From Fervidobacterium sp. UBA5837 (GTDB lineage Bacteria > Thermotogota > Thermotogae > Thermotogales > Fervidobacteriaceae): a DNA stretch of 64,000 nt. The notes beneath the pieces are model-generated. The model had not been told where the DNA came from, ran no database searches, and saw nothing but the letters and a program-made list of their open reading frames with translations. The DNA lies in assembly GCA_002432805.1 (NCBI GenBank), contig DJGV01000016.1, positions 154,327-218,326 on the forward strand, read 5' to 3'. Position 1 is the stretch's first letter. Each line of letters opens with the position of its first letter. The position numbers were made by a program, and so were the translations under genes. Positions 9,034-18,692 of this stretch are shown piece by piece.

Positions 9034-10270
9034 TTAAAATAACCCCACAACATTCAAAACATTTTTATTCATTATTGAATCAATATGTTCCTTAAATTCA
9101 TCATGAGCTAATGTAAGTACTAAATAATCTGATCTTTCTAATGTGTCTTTTAATGAAAGATTTTTTATTCCTTTTATTTCTTCTTTGAGAACATTTGGTT
9201 CACAGCCAACTACGTTATAACCTTTTTCTTTTAAAGAAATGGCAATTTCAATAGAAGGACTTTCTCTTAAATCATCTATGTTAGCCTTATACGATAAACC
9301 AAGAATACCTATTGTAATTTCTTTTTCTTTACTTGGATATTTTTCTTTTATTTCCTTTTCTACTTTTTCCACAACCCAATGTGGCTTGTTATCGTTTGTT
9401 TCTCTTGCTGTTCTTATTATATTTGCTTCCTCTGGGAACTTTTCAACTATGAACCAAGGGTCTACTGCCAGACAATGTCCCCCTACTCCTGCTCTAAGTA
9501 TGTTTACTCTTGGGTGTTTGTTAGCTAATTCTATCAATTCGAATACATTAATCCCTATTTTGTCTGAAATTATAGAAAGCTCGTTGGCAAATGCTATATT
9601 TACATCCCTATAAGAGTTTTCTACCAATTTACACATTTCTGCTGTATGAGTATCAGTAGTATATGCTTTTCCACTTGTTAGTATGGATTCGTACAATGAT
9701 TTAGTTATTTCTCTTGCCTTTTCACTTGAAGATCCTATTATCCTATCGTTGTTTTTTAATTCATACAGTATTCTTCCAGGCAATACCCTTTCTGGGCAAT
9801 AAGAAAGAAAGTTTCGTTTAATTTTAGACTTGTTTGATCTTCAATTATTTTTCCGACTACCTCATCTCTTGTCATAGGAGGTACTGTTGATTCTAAGATT
9901 ACTAATGCACCTTTTTCTACAAAAGGAGAAATCTCTTTTGCTGCTTCTTTCACATAGGTAATATCTGATAATTTTTTGTCCTCTTTTTTTACGAATGGTG
10001 TAGGTACACATATTATATAAACATCTGATTTCTCCAGTTTGCTAGTTGGTTTTAATTTTCCTAAATTTAAGACTTTTTCAAATGATTGTTGTAAATTAGG
10101 TTCTTTTATATGTATCTTTCCATTTTTTAACGTTTTAATAACTTCTTCATTTACATCGTAACCGTATACTTCATATCCTGCTTCAGCAAAAGTTACCGAA
10201 GTCGGCACTCCAATGTAGCCCATTCCTACTATCGTTATTTTTGCAGTTCTGTTCTTGTTTTTTCTAACAT
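9034..10270 (-). pseudogene. wecC: UDP-ManNAc dehydrogenase (WecC-like), two frameshifts
   Basis: The gene starts at ATG 10270, six bases or fewer after AGGAGG, and reads MLEKTRTELQK before a TAA. Adding one A in the run at 10238-10242 restores KITIVGMGYIGVP and the rest of the NAD domain. A second shift near 9797-9812 replaces the family segment before CPERVLPGRILYE, which continues in the next frame. The C-terminal part keeps GVGGHCLAVDPW with the catalytic cysteine and a normal end. The enzyme family oxidises UDP-ManNAc to UDP-ManNAcA. It sits next to intact wecB. Both lesions are single-base changes, so a sequencing error cannot be excluded, but the neighbours are clearly decayed. Confidence 0.8.
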
Positions 10271-10285
10271 TTTATCCTCCTGATT

Positions 10286-11413
10286 TTAAAGGCTTTTATT
10301 GCCTAATTTTTGGCTATTAAATCCTTTTTCCAAAAACTCAATGATCCTCTCTGATGCTTTCCCATTTCCAAAAGGGTTGCTTGATTTACTCATTTTTGTG
10401 TATTGCTCTGTTTCAAGTTCTTTCATCGCTTGATATACAGCTTCTTCTTTCGTCCCAATTAATTGAGCCGTTCCTGCTTCTATTGCTTCAGGTCTTTCTG
10501 TTGTTTTTCTTAGAACTAACGTTGGTTTTCCTAATGTCGGTGCTTCTTCTTGTATCCCTCCTGAGTCTGTCATTATGTAATGGCTTGAATCCATTAAAGC
10601 TATAAACTCTAAGTATTCTACAGGGTCAATTAATATCGCTTTTTCTTCGTTTCCTAATATTTTATATACACTTTCTCTTACTATGGGGTTTAAATGAACA
10701 GGGAAGACCATATGCATTTCTTTATTTTCATTGAGATACCTTTTTATCGCCCTCATTACGTTTTCTATTGGTTCTCCCCAGTTTTCTCTTCTATGCATGG
10801 TAACAAGTATATATTTTTTATCTTTTATATTATATTTTTCTTTTATTTCTTCTATATCTTTCTGTTTGTTTTGTTTTACCCAAAGCAAAGCATCTATTAC
10901 GGTGTTTCCTGTTACTATTATGTTTTTCTCTTCAACATTTTCTTTTAAAAGATTTTCTTTTGCTTTTTGTGTTGAAGCAAAATGATGTTGAGCTATTGTT
11001 CCTGTTAGTCTCCTGTTCATTTCTTTTGGAAAAGGATCGTAAATATTGTTTGTTCTTAATCCTGCTTCTACATGTCCTACGGGGATTTTGTTGTAAAAGG
11101 CAGCTAAACTTCCTACAAAAGTTGATGTGGTATCTCCTTGAACTAATACATAATCAAATTTTTCTTTTTTTAGTATTTTATCTATTTCTGTTATTAGTCT
11201 TGAGGTTAGTTCAGATAATGTTTGTCCTTTTTTCATTATGTTTAAGTCATAGTCTGGAGTTATTTCAAATAATTCTAAAACTTGATCAAGCATTTCTCTG
11301 TGTTGAGCAGTAGCTATTACTTTTACATCTATTCCCTTTTCTTTCATTTTTATGCATAATGGTGCCATTTTTATCGCTTCTGGTCTTGTTCCAAATATCA
11401 TCGCTGGATTCAT
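10286..11413 (-). CDS. wecB: UDP-GlcNAc 2-epimerase (non-hydrolysing)
   Basis: A 375-residue enzyme converting UDP-GlcNAc to UDP-ManNAc. Marks seen: MIFGTRPEAIKMAPL, VQGDTTSTFVGSLAAFY, PVGHVEAGLRT, MHRRENWGEP, TDSGGIQEEAP and LRKTTERPEA. These fit WecB rather than the CapG-type epimerase at 2762. AGGAG lies upstream of the ATG. The usual next enzyme, WecC, is frameshifted just downstream, so the UDP-ManNAc product may now be used directly or not at all by this cluster. Confidence 0.92.
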   Translation of the reverse strand: MNPAMIFGTRPEAIKMAPLCIKMKEKGIDVKVIATAQHREMLDQVLELFEITPDYDLNIMKKGQTLSELTSRLITEIDKILKKEKFDYVLVQGDTTSTFVGSLAAFYNKIPVGHVEAGLRTNNIYDPFPKEMNRRLTGTIAQHHFASTQKAKENLLKENVEEKNIIVTGNTVIDALLWVKQNKQKDIEEIKEKYNIKDKKYILVTMHRRENWGEPIENVMRAIKRYLNENKEMHMVFPVHLNPIVRESVYKILGNEEKAILIDPVEYLEFIALMDSSHYIMTDSGGIQEEAPTLGKPTLVLRKTTERPEAIEAGTAQLIGTKEEAVYQAMKELETEQYTKMSKSSNPFGNGKASERIIEFLEKGFNSQKLGNKSL

Positions 11414-11425
11414 TTGATAGGCTCC

Positions 11426-11932
11426 TTAAAACTGTATTTTTGTTAAGAATTTCTGATTCTCGTTATATGAAATGATTTTCAAATTCTTCCTTTTTTGAAT
11501 TTTGTTATATGATGGAGAATAATAGCTCTCTTCTATTTTAGTATCAAATACTTTATCAGAAGTTATTTGAAGTTTTATTTCTCCATCGATTTCTATTTTA
11601 TCTTTAGTAATTAATTGTATTTGTCTTTCTGGAGAAAACTGAAAGTTAAGTTCTATATAGTTCTTTTGTGAATTTACTTCATCTTCAACGGTTATTAAAT
11701 TATTTTCCACAATTACTCTTCTTTTATGCATCGATTTGTTTTTGTATTTTATAGTTCCTTCAAAACCTATCGTATCTTCTAATTTTTTTAAGTATGTTTT
11801 AGGCTGATCGATCCATCTAAAACGTTCTACCTGTGTACTTTGGTCTAAACCTAAATAGATAGTGTTATGAGCTTTTGTTGATCTAAAATACTGCCTGAGT
11901 TCTTTGTCTAAATTGTAGTTATATGTTTCTGA
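11426..11932 (-). pseudogene. C-terminal remnant of heparinase II/III-family protein
   Basis: The minus strand reads SETYNYNLDKELRQYFRST, then KAHNTIYLGLDQSTQVERF and RW, the start of the beta-sandwich C-terminal domain of heparinase II/III-type polysaccharide lyases. The catalytic N-terminal alpha/alpha domain is absent. The piece is joined in frame near 11932 to the membrane end of a polymerase gene, so a deletion fused two genes. The 201-residue open frame covering the junction has a start-like ATG at 12031 but no conserved SD. Lyases of this type occur in polysaccharide clusters to trim or degrade the product. Confidence 0.7.
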
Positions 11933-12582
11933 AAACAATAAATAAAATAGACCTAACAATATTATACCTGTTCCTGATTTTAGTATTAAAATAATATATA
12001 ATGTGAATAAAATATCAGAAAAAAACCCCATTTTTTATTTAAATCATTTCTAAATATAAGATATAAATAAAACATCTCGTAAGTTGCTCTAGCAGGTTCT
12101 GAACTTAAAAGTCTGACTCCTCTAATTTCTCCAGAACTGATTGTAATACCTCTAGGAATCATGAATTTGAAAATAGGATTTAAAAAGCTATCAAATTAAA
12201 ATATTGCAATATGCCTAATATAATTAAAAATAAAAAGTAAAATTTCGCTATTTTGTATATGTAATTAACATATTTATTTGGTGCCTGTGAAATAAATAAA
12301 AATATAAAAAGTGGATTTAAAAAGGCAGCCAAAGATCTTACAGCTTCTCCTATATAAACACCATTCGTTGCCAAAATGCCAATAAAAGTATTAATTACAA
12401 GAAAAACCAAAAAATAAATAAAGGAAATATTATATCTTTTTGTATATAATATTGCAAATATAAGTGCCCAAGAAAAAAACTTCAGCTGGGACTATCGAAA
12501 AGGTTACAGAAGGCATTAAAGATAACAGTATTAATGAAAAAATGATACAGTCTGAAAGATTATATATCCTTATTTTTTTCAT
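11933..12582 (-). pseudogene. O-antigen polymerase/ligase-like gene, frameshifted and truncated
   Basis: Starts at ATG 12582 with its own GGAG and reads a hydrophobic protein. The frame shifts in a T run near 12482 (PAEVF to SWALIFAILYTKRYNISFI), again near 12183 (LQYFNLI to SFLNPIFKFMIPRG), and again in the A/G run near 12030 (FRNDLNKK to GFFSDILFTLYI). The piece with RGVRLLSSEPARATYEM resembles the large loop of Wzy-type polymerases of polysaccharide clusters. The 3' end is lost at about 11932, where heparinase sequence begins. It is not functional; the EpsG-like gene at 680-1765 may have replaced it. Confidence 0.7.
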
Positions 12583-13025
12583 TTTTCTCCAATCTCCTTG
12601 AGGGTGATTAAGATCAAAATATGCACAATGTCTTGTAAATGCCCAACAGTCATGCAACGTCCAAACAACTGATTTACTGAATTCTTTTAAAAAATTAAAT
12701 AGAATTTCTATATTTAAATAATATCCATGTATATTATGAAACGGTGTATTATATCTGGATTGTAATTTATTATTTCATCAATGAAATCTTCAGTAGCTTT
12801 TTTTGAACCAAAAGCATGTTTATCAAGCAATCTTGTTTTTAATGCGTGTTTATAAAAATCTATATTATTACCAATTTTTATAGTATTATCACAGTTCATT
12901 GCTTCTCCTCTTCCATATGCTATAACACTCTCATGTCCTTGTTCTAAAAGCAATTTATGAATATCAGTTGCAATTCGACCAGTACTCCCACGTCCACAAA
13001 CTGTGTTGATTTGTAATACTTTCAT
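12583..13025 (-). pseudogene. N-terminal half of a GT4 glycosyltransferase, truncated
   Basis: ATG at 13025 overlaps the fcl stop (ATGA). The frame reads [19 protein letters not shown] and ends NPDIIHR; after a one-base loss near 12742 it continues FHNIHGYYLNIEILFNFLKE, then WTLHDCWAFTRHCAYFD. The GSTGRIA start and the WTLHDCW-F-HCAYFD segment are hallmarks of a GT4 subgroup common in exopolysaccharide clusters. Sequence homology stops soon after CAYFD, where the next gene's SD and ATG begin, so the donor-binding half was deleted. Confidence 0.8.
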
Positions 13026-13951
13026 TTCCAATTCTCCTTAAACCACTCATACGTACTTTGAATCCCTTCTCTTAATTCTATTTTGTGTTTCCATCCTGTA
13101 GCATGTAATCTTGATACATCTAACAATTTCCTTGGAGTTCCGTCTGGTTTTGTTGTGTCAAACTTTATTTCTCCTTCGTATCCTACTATTTCTTTTATCA
13201 ATTCAGCTAGTTCTTTTATCGTTATATCTTTTCCTGTTCCTATATTTAATGGTTCATTTTCATTGTAGTTGTTCATTAGATAAACCACTGCATCTGCTAA
13301 ATCGTCTACATGTAAAAATTCTCTTCTTGGTGTCCCAGTTCCCCATACTTCAACATATTGTTTTTTATCTATCTTTGCTTCATGAAATTTTCTTAAAAGA
13401 GCAGCTAGAACGTGTGATGTTTCTAAATCAAAGTTATCGTTCGGTCCATAAAGGTTTGTTGGCATTACAGTTATATAGTTTGTTCCATATTGACTGTTGA
13501 AGTATTGACACATTTTTAATCCTGCTATCTTTGCAATTGCATAAGCTTCGTTTGTTTTTTCTAATGGTCCTGTTAATAAATACTCTTCTTTTATTGGTTG
13601 AGGGCATAACTTTGGATATATGCATGAACTCCCAAGAAAGAGTAATTTTTTTACTCCATAATCATATGATGCTTTTATTACATTGGATTCTATCATTATA
13701 TTTATGTACGCAAAATCTGCTGGGTATGTGTCGTTCGCGTGTATTCCTCCAACCTTTGCTGCTGCTAAGAATACATATTCTGGTTTTTCTTTTTCAAAGA
13801 ATTCCTGGGTTTGAGCTTGGTTTGTTAAGTCTAATTCTTTGTGTGTTCTTGTTATTATGTTTGTATAGCCTTCTTGTTGCAACTTTCTCATTATCGCTGA
13901 TCCTACTAATCCCCTGTGTCCTGCCACATATATTTTACTGTGTTTGTTCAT
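13022..13951 (-). CDS. fcl: GDP-L-fucose synthase
   Basis: About 309 residues from the ATG at 13951, chosen because AAAGGAG lies eight bases upstream; a TTG 24 bases earlier overlaps gmd and has no better SD. SDR marks: [13 protein letters not shown] (NADP site), [18 protein letters not shown] and YAIAKIAG with the catalytic Y and K. It epimerises and reduces GDP-4-keto-6-deoxymannose from Gmd to GDP-L-fucose. The gene lies directly after gmd. Confidence 0.95.
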   Translation of the reverse strand: MNKHSKIYVAGHRGLVGSAIMRKLQQEGYTNIITRTHKELDLTNQAQTQEFFEKEKPEYVFLAAAKVGGIHANDTYPADFAYINIMIESNVIKASYDYGVKKLLFLGSSCIYPKLCPQPIKEEYLLTGPLEKTNEAYAIAKIAGLKMCQYFNSQYGTNYITVMPTNLYGPNDNFDLETSHVLAALLRKFHEAKIDKKQYVEVWGTGTPRREFLHVDDLADAVVYLMNNYNENEPLNIGTGKDITIKELAELIKEIVGYEGEIKFDTTKPDGTPRKLLDVSRLHATGWKHKIELREGIQSTYEWFKENWK

Positions 13952-13975
13952 TAGAAACGCTCCTTTCAAATACAA

Positions 13976-15097
13976 TTACTCCTTTATCCATTCATTTCTT
14001 TGATTTTCTTTTAATGCTAGGGCTAAATCGTTTTCTATCATTATTCTTACTAATTCTTTGAATTTGACTTTTGGTTGCCAGTTTAGTTTTTCCTTTGCCT
14101 TTGTTGGATCTCCAACTAATAGTTCTACTTCTGTTGGCCTGAAGTAAACTGGATCAACTTCTATTACAGTATCTCCTATTTTTAGTGGTGTTTTACAATC
14201 TTGAAGTAACTCTTCAACCTTTTCTCTGTCTATACTGTCTATTATCCCTTTTTCGTTTTCTCCTTCGCCTTGCCATTTTAAAGTTATTCCCAAGTTTTTG
14301 AATGATTCTTCACAGAATTCTCTTACACTGTGCGTCTCTCCTGTTGCTATCACATAGTCATCAGGTTTTTCTTGTTGCAATATTAGCCACATGGCTTCTA
14401 TGTAATCTGGAGCGTACCCCCAATCTCTTTTTGCCGATAAGTTTCCTAAGTACAATTTCTTTTGTTTCCCTATGAGTATTCTTGTTGCTGCCCTTGTTAT
14501 TTTCCTTGTGACGAATGTTTCTCCTCTTCTCGGTGATTCATGATTGAATAGTATCCCGTTTGAAGCATGTAAGCCGTATGCTTCTCTGTAATTAATCGTT
14601 ATCCAATAAGCATATAGCTTAGCTGCTGCATATGGGCTTCTTGGGTAAAAGGGTGTTTTTTCTGTTTGGGGTATTTCTTGTACTTTTCCATATAATTCAG
14701 AAGTGCTTGCTTGATAAAACTTTGCCTTTTTTTCTAATCCTAATAATTTAATCGCTTCAAGAATTTTTAGTGTTCCTAAGCCAACTGTTTCTGCTGTGTA
14801 TTCAGGAGTTTCAAAGGATACTTTTACATGGCTTTGTGCTGCAAGGTTATATACTTCATCTGGTTCTACTTCTTTCATTATTCTTATTAGGTTTGTTGAG
14901 TCTGTCGAATCTCCATAATGTAAAATGAACCTTCTATCTTCTTCATGAGGATCTTGATATATGTGATCTATTCTCCTTGTGTTAAATGAAGAAGATCTTC
15001 TTACTATCCCATGAACCATATATCCTTTTGATAGTAAATATTCAGCCAAATAACTTCCATCTTGTCCTGTTACTCCTGTTATGAGGGCGGTTTTCAT
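13976..15097 (-). CDS. gmd: GDP-mannose 4,6-dehydratase
   Basis: A 373-residue [22 protein letters not shown] at the N terminus, [22 protein letters not shown] and [13 protein letters not shown] with the catalytic Y-x3-K. It makes GDP-4-keto-6-deoxymannose for Fcl. The ATG overlaps the preceding glycosyltransferase stop by four bases (ATGA), with GGAGG seven bases before it, so translation is coupled. Confidence 0.96.
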   Translation of the reverse strand: MKTALITGVTGQDGSYLAEYLLSKGYMVHGIVRRSSSFNTRRIDHIYQDPHEEDRRFILHYGDSTDSTNLIRIMKEVEPDEVYNLAAQSHVKVSFETPEYTAETVGLGTLKILEAIKLLGLEKKAKFYQASTSELYGKVQEIPQTEKTPFYPRSPYAAAKLYAYWITINYREAYGLHASNGILFNHESPRRGETFVTRKITRAATRILIGKQKKLYLGNLSAKRDWGYAPDYIEAMWLILQQEKPDDYVIATGETHSVREFCEESFKNLGITLKWQGEGENEKGIIDSIDREKVEELLQDCKTPLKIGDTVIEVDPVYFRPTEVELLVGDPTKAKEKLNWQPKVKFKELVRIMIENDLALALKENQRNEWIKE

Positions 15098-16296
15098 TTA
15101 TCAGCCTCCAATTCTTTGAATAAATTATAGTATTTTTCTAAAACTATTGGTCTATTATATTTAGAAGCAAAGGTTTTCTGAGCGTTTTCTTTTAAAATGT
15201 TATACTTATGTTTATTGTGAAATATTTCTAAAATATCCTCTCGTAGTTTTATTGGATCATAGTTGTTATATATTCCATAGTTATCTTCCTTTATAGAAAG
15301 ACCGATTTCTGATTTTGCTGGCACTACAGCAATAATAGGTTTTCCAACAGAAAGATAGGTATATGTTTTACTTGGCACGGAAATTCCTTCAAGTCCTTTT
15401 TTCAAAGATACATAAAACATATCTGCAGTATTTATTACACCGTAATATTCATCTTCTGGTAGGTAATCTAAAAGAAGTATATTGTTTAGTTGCATTTCGT
15501 TAATTTTGTCGCTAATAAATTTCTTTTTTCTTCCATCACCAATTATTACAAACTGAATATTGTCTTTTTTTAACATTTTAGCGGTATTTAATAAAGTATC
15601 AAATTCAGCAGTTTCTCCAAGATTACCTGTATACATAATAACAAATTTATTTTGTAAATTGTGTTTTCTTCTAAAATCAGTATTCTCAATATTTGTTGTA
15701 TTATTGCCCCAATTTGTTATTATTTCAATTTTTTCATCTTTGATGTTGTAATTGTTTATTAAATACTCTTTTGTGTCTCTTCCCAAAACAATTATCTTAC
15801 TTGAATTCTTAAAAGCATATTTATTCATTTTATACATTATTTTATAAAAAAAAGACTTTTCCCTTATCTTCCCTAATTTAACTAAAATGTCAGGATACAA
15901 ATCATGTAATAAAAACACTGATTTTTTATTTTTTCTGTTTGCTTCTTTAATAGTGATATACGGTAAAAAAGGTGGATTTGAAACACAAAAAAAGATTTCT
16001 TCGCTTGCTTTTTTCGCTTCCTTTTTAAAATTTCTATATAAAATAATAAAATTAATAATTCTACCGCTCAAACTGTTTTTATTTGTTTTTCTTACTTTTA
16101 TTCTGTTAATAATAACATTGTTAATTTTTGATTCTTCTTCATACTTAACATCTGGATGAACATAAGAACGATTTTGGCAGATAACTTTGATTTTATAGGA
16201 ATCACCTAAATTGAAACATAAATCTGAAAGAACTTTAGCTGTAGATGCTAAATCAGGATAGAACATTTGTGTAAATACTTTTATCTCTTTCCCCAC
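15094..16296 (-). CDS. GT4 glycosyltransferase, WbuB-like
   Basis: A 400-residue GT-B protein. N-terminal part: [17 protein letters not shown], a form shared with WbuB-type transferases, for which L-fucosamine transfer has been proposed. C-terminal part: [31 protein letters not shown] and [19 protein letters not shown]. The GTG start directly follows the stop of the sugar-phosphate transferase, with GGAG eight bases upstream. Since capE-capF-capG in this operon supply UDP-L-FucNAc, FucNAc is the likely donor; this is inference from resemblance and context. Confidence 0.75.
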   Translation of the reverse strand: MGKEIKVFTQMFYPDLASTAKVLSDLCFNLGDSYKIKVICQNRSYVHPDVKYEEESKINNVIINRIKVRKTNKNSLSGRIINFIILYRNFKKEAKKASEEIFFCVSNPPFLPYITIKEANRKNKKSVFLLHDLYPDILVKLGKIREKSFFYKIMYKMNKYAFKNSSKIIVLGRDTKEYLINNYNIKDEKIEIITNWGNNTTNIENTDFRRKHNLQNKFVIMYTGNLGETAEFDTLLNTAKMLKKDNIQFVIIGDGRKKKFISDKINEMQLNNILLLDYLPEDEYYGVINTADMFYVSLKKGLEGISVPSKTYTYLSVGKPIIAVVPAKSEIGLSIKEDNYGIYNNYDPIKLREDILEIFHNKHKYNILKENAQKTFASKYNRPIVLEKYYNLFKELEADK

Positions 16297-17583
16297 CTAC
16301 ACCGCTCCTCTTTTCCAAAGTACTGCTTCTATGGTTTTGATTATTATGTTTAAATCAAGGAATATGTCTCTATTTTTTACATAGTAAAGGTCATAACTTA
16401 GTTTTGTTTTTGCTTCTTCTAGTGATGCTGAATATTTGTACATTATCTGTGCCCATCCTGTTAGTCCTGGTTTTAGTTTATGTCTTGCCCAATAGAAAGG
16501 GATAAACTCGTTGTATTCTTCAACAAATTTTATTTGTTCAGGTCTTGGGCCTACAAAGGACATGTTCCCTATTAATATATCATAGAATTGTAGTATTTCA
16601 TCAAGTCTTATTGGTCTCATTATCTTACCTATTTTGAGGATTCTGTCTTGTTCGTCCGTTGCAAATTTTGCATCGTTTTCTTGAGGTATATTTTTCATGC
16701 TTCTAAATTTATGCATTGTGAATTTTTCTTCGTTTAAGCCAACTCTTTCTTGTTTGTATACTACGGGTTTTCCGTCTTCTATGCGTATTATAATTGAAAG
16801 AATTAGAATAACGGGAGATAGTATTGCTAATGCTATGGATGATATTAAAATATCGATAAAACGTTTTGCTGGATATTCTTTTACATTATTAAATACGACT
16901 TCGTAATACTCTTTGAATTTTTGGGCTACTTCTATCGGTATTCTCTTCAAGTATTTCTCTGCAATTGTTGGAAGGTATTGTATCTCCAGCCCTTCTGATT
17001 TGTATCGTTCTATCTGGGGTTTGACTTCTTTTTCAAGTTTTGGGTCTACAATAATGATACCATGGATTTTGGCAGTATGTTCTTTTGCACTTTTGCCTTC
17101 GAAAACGAGTTTTTCAAGCGTCACAGGGCTTGGGTTTATGTATTGCACGAATCTCATCTTGTTCATGGTTTTTTGCGAGATTTCGTCCATGATGTGGCCA
17201 ATATCTTCTTTTCGACCTATGACAATGTAGTTTCTTACAGGCAAGTATTTTTCGTATATATTATATTCCACTTTATGCAGTATTGGCAAGAAGAAAATTG
17301 TAAATATCAGGTTTGCACTAAAGAAGTGTCTGTTGAAGAAATCCTCTAGGAAGAAGTAGATAATCAATACACCAACAAATCCCATTATCGTTCCAAAGAG
17401 TGTCCGTATGAATGATTCTGTGTAGCTTTTCATCGTGTCTTTGTCGTAAACTCTGAACGAGTAAAGGCCAAGATAAATTATCAACGATGCAACTATCGAG
17501 ATCCATATTGGAAATCTCAGCAAGAAGATGTTCATAACAGATATAAGAAAGATATCAAACAGATGCACTACAGCTCCGTACAT
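16297..17583 (-). CDS. Undecaprenyl-phosphate sugar-phosphate transferase
   Basis: A 428-residue protein starting the operon. Four or five N-terminal membrane segments (about residues 1-110) lead to a soluble middle domain and then the bacterial sugar transferase domain: KRFIDILISSIALAILSP, YKQERVGLNEEKFTMHKFRS, RPIRLDEILQFYDIL, MSFVGPRPEQ, and LKPGLTGWAQI. It transfers a sugar 1-phosphate from a nucleotide sugar to undecaprenyl phosphate at the cytoplasmic face of the membrane and so starts repeat-unit synthesis. This is the WcaJ/WbaP-like long form. The sugar cannot be read from the sequence. Confidence 0.9.
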   Translation of the reverse strand: MYGAVVHLFDIFLISVMNIFLLRFPIWISIVASLIIYLGLYSFRVYDKDTMKSYTESFIRTLFGTIMGFVGVLIIYFFLEDFFNRHFFSANLIFTIFFLPILHKVEYNIYEKYLPVRNYIVIGRKEDIGHIMDEISQKTMNKMRFVQYINPSPVTLEKLVFEGKSAKEHTAKIHGIIIVDPKLEKEVKPQIERYKSEGLEIQYLPTIAEKYLKRIPIEVAQKFKEYYEVVFNNVKEYPAKRFIDILISSIALAILSPVILILSIIIRIEDGKPVVYKQERVGLNEEKFTMHKFRSMKNIPQENDAKFATDEQDRILKIGKIMRPIRLDEILQFYDILIGNMSFVGPRPEQIKFVEEYNEFIPFYWARHKLKPGLTGWAQIMYKYSASLEEAKTKLSYDLYYVKNRDIFLDLNIIIKTIEAVLWKRGAV

Positions 17584-17784
17584 TTAATAGTACCCCCAGT
17601 TTATAATTACTGGTAATTACCTAACCTCAAATATATTAGAGAGTACAAGTGCGAAAATCGTTCAATGAATTAAAAAATCACTTTTCAATGTGCAAATATG
17701 GGTGAATTTTCAAAGAAACACAGTCAAAATTATCTTACCAATTATATCACAAAAATTAATAGGATAGTTTTTAGAAAAGAAAAG

Positions 17785-17801
17785 GCATGTGACGCACATG
17801 C
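17785..17801 (-). promoter_or_regulatory. Leader hairpin of the polysaccharide operon
   Basis: A perfect 7-bp inverted repeat, GCATGTG and CACATGC with a 3-base loop. On the minus strand it is followed by CTTTTCTTTTC. It lies between the operon promoter (17902-17930) and the first gene, about 200 bases before its start, so it could act as a leader terminator or attenuator. The interrupted T tract makes this uncertain. Confidence 0.4.
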
Positions 17802-17901
17802 TGTTTTGCATAAATGTGTAATCAAAAAGTCATTGAGAAAGCCGATGGAATCGATGAATTTACGAAAAAATCATCCATCATTGCATCGATTATCGTTGCT
17901 T

Positions 17902-17930
17902 ATTATATCAAATGTAAATGAAAAAGTCAA
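17902..17930 (-). promoter_or_regulatory. Sigma-70-type promoter of the polysaccharide operon
   Basis: On the minus strand: TTGACT, 17 bases, TATAAT. It is the best promoter upstream of the operon and implies a leader of about 310 bases. A second TATAAT with an extended TG, near 17736-17750 on the same strand, could be an extra start. Confidence 0.7.
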
Positions 17931-18040
17931 CTAGTTAATTTAGATATTTTTCATTTTTTAATAACTTTAATTAACAATTAAGCAATGTGAAAGATATATT
18001 TACAGTAGTTCGTAACATGAACAATTTTCTACAGTTTTTC

Positions 18041-18069
18041 TTGACAGGTTAGTTGATATGTTGATATTT
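18041..18069 (+). promoter_or_regulatory. Candidate promoter of the small RNA
   Basis: TTGACA at 18041-18046, then GATATT at 18063-18068 after 16 bases. The -35 is perfect and the -10 is four of six. It points into the structured region that ends at the plus-strand terminator near 18239. Confidence 0.5.
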
Positions 18070-18070
18070 G

Positions 18071-18239
18071 CTGCGGTGCGAGATAATCTCACTTTTCAAC
18101 GTTTTTTCGAAGGCAGGTAGGATAGTAAGCAGAAGCTGAGTATGTCTTGCGTCTAAAGTTCCGCGGGTTATGTGATGGTACTTTGATAATTTCTTGAAGG
18201 TAATTTAAATAAAAGCCGGGGAAATTCCCCGGTTTTTTG
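18071..18239 (+). ncRNA. Candidate structured small RNA, about 165 nt
   Basis: No reading frame with an SD lies here, yet there is a promoter just upstream and a strong intrinsic terminator at the end. Pairings that can be drawn: CTGCGG (18071-18076) with CCGCGG (18161-18166), GCAGG (18113-18117) with CTTGC (18146-18150), and inside that AGC-AGAA-GCT (18128-18137). The GC-rich helices stand out from AT-rich flanks. I could not match it to RNase P, SRP RNA, tmRNA or 6S RNA by eye. Its 3' end is convergent with the HU gene. Confidence 0.45.
18217..18239. terminator. Intrinsic terminator, mainly plus strand
   Basis: CCGGGG, short AT loop, CCCCGG, followed by six T on the plus strand. On the minus strand the hairpin is followed by CTTTTATTT, so it may also end the HU transcript. 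Confidence 0.8.
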
Positions 18240-18248
18240 ATAATAAGA

Positions 18249-18524
18249 TTATTTGTTGACTTTCGTTTTGAGCACTTTCCCTGGTCTGAATTTTGGAACC
18301 TTTCTTGCTGGTATCTTGATCTTTGCCTTTGTTCTTGGATTTACACCGGTTCTGCCTTCCATCTTCTTGACTTCGAATGTACCAAAATCAACAAGCTGAA
18401 CTTTCTCGCCCTTTTCAAGTGATTCTGATATCGTCTCAAATAATGTGTCTATAACCGCTTTTACATCCTTTTTCTTGAGCTGTGTCTTTTCCGCTACTGC
18501 GTTAACAAGTGACTTTTTGTTCAT
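18249..18524 (-). CDS. hup: DNA-binding protein HU
   Basis: 91 residues from the ATG at 18524, which follows AGGAGGGGG with a five-base gap; an earlier in-frame start would overlap that SD. Marks: MNKKSLVNAVAEKTQLKKKD, then VDFGTFEVKKMEGRTGVNPR and the KIPARKVPKFRPGK arm with the intercalating proline. It is a dimeric nucleoid protein that bends and compacts DNA. It is monocistronic, with its own promoter and a terminator. Confidence 0.95.
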   Translation of the reverse strand: MNKKSLVNAVAEKTQLKKKDVKAVIDTLFETISESLEKGEKVQLVDFGTFEVKKMEGRTGVNPRTKAKIKIPARKVPKFRPGKVLKTKVNK

Positions 18525-18662
18525 AAAATCCCCCTCCTTCATGCGGTAATATCGGTTTTAATAGCCATATGGAAAAAACAAAATACAACTGATACACGAT
18601 GATACTATAGAATCTTTGAGCATGCAAATTCAAATAATCCGATAAATAAATGTTTCTAAGCA

Positions 18663-18692
18663 ATTATATCACAAAAGATATGAAAAAATCAA
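18663..18692 (-). promoter_or_regulatory. Promoter of the HU gene
   Basis: Minus strand: TTGATT, 18 bases, TATAAT preceded by TGTGA. The extended TGTGATATAAT form also occurs in the polysaccharide operon leader. It gives a leader of about 130 bases before the HU start. Confidence 0.65.

Noticed and set aside
7789..13025. Whole decayed zone as mere sequencing error
   Set aside because: Single homopolymer shifts could be errors, but missing half-genes, stops and domain fusions cannot be, and the rest of the window has no such lesions.
17698..17934. 78-residue plus-strand frame before the small RNA
   Set aside because: No SD, low-complexity Lys/Asn composition, antisense to the operon leader and promoter.
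18071..18239. 6S RNA, RNase P RNA or SRP RNA
   Set aside because: The known conserved cores (for example the RNase P GAGGAAAGUC or the SRP GGAAGCAGCC) are not present.
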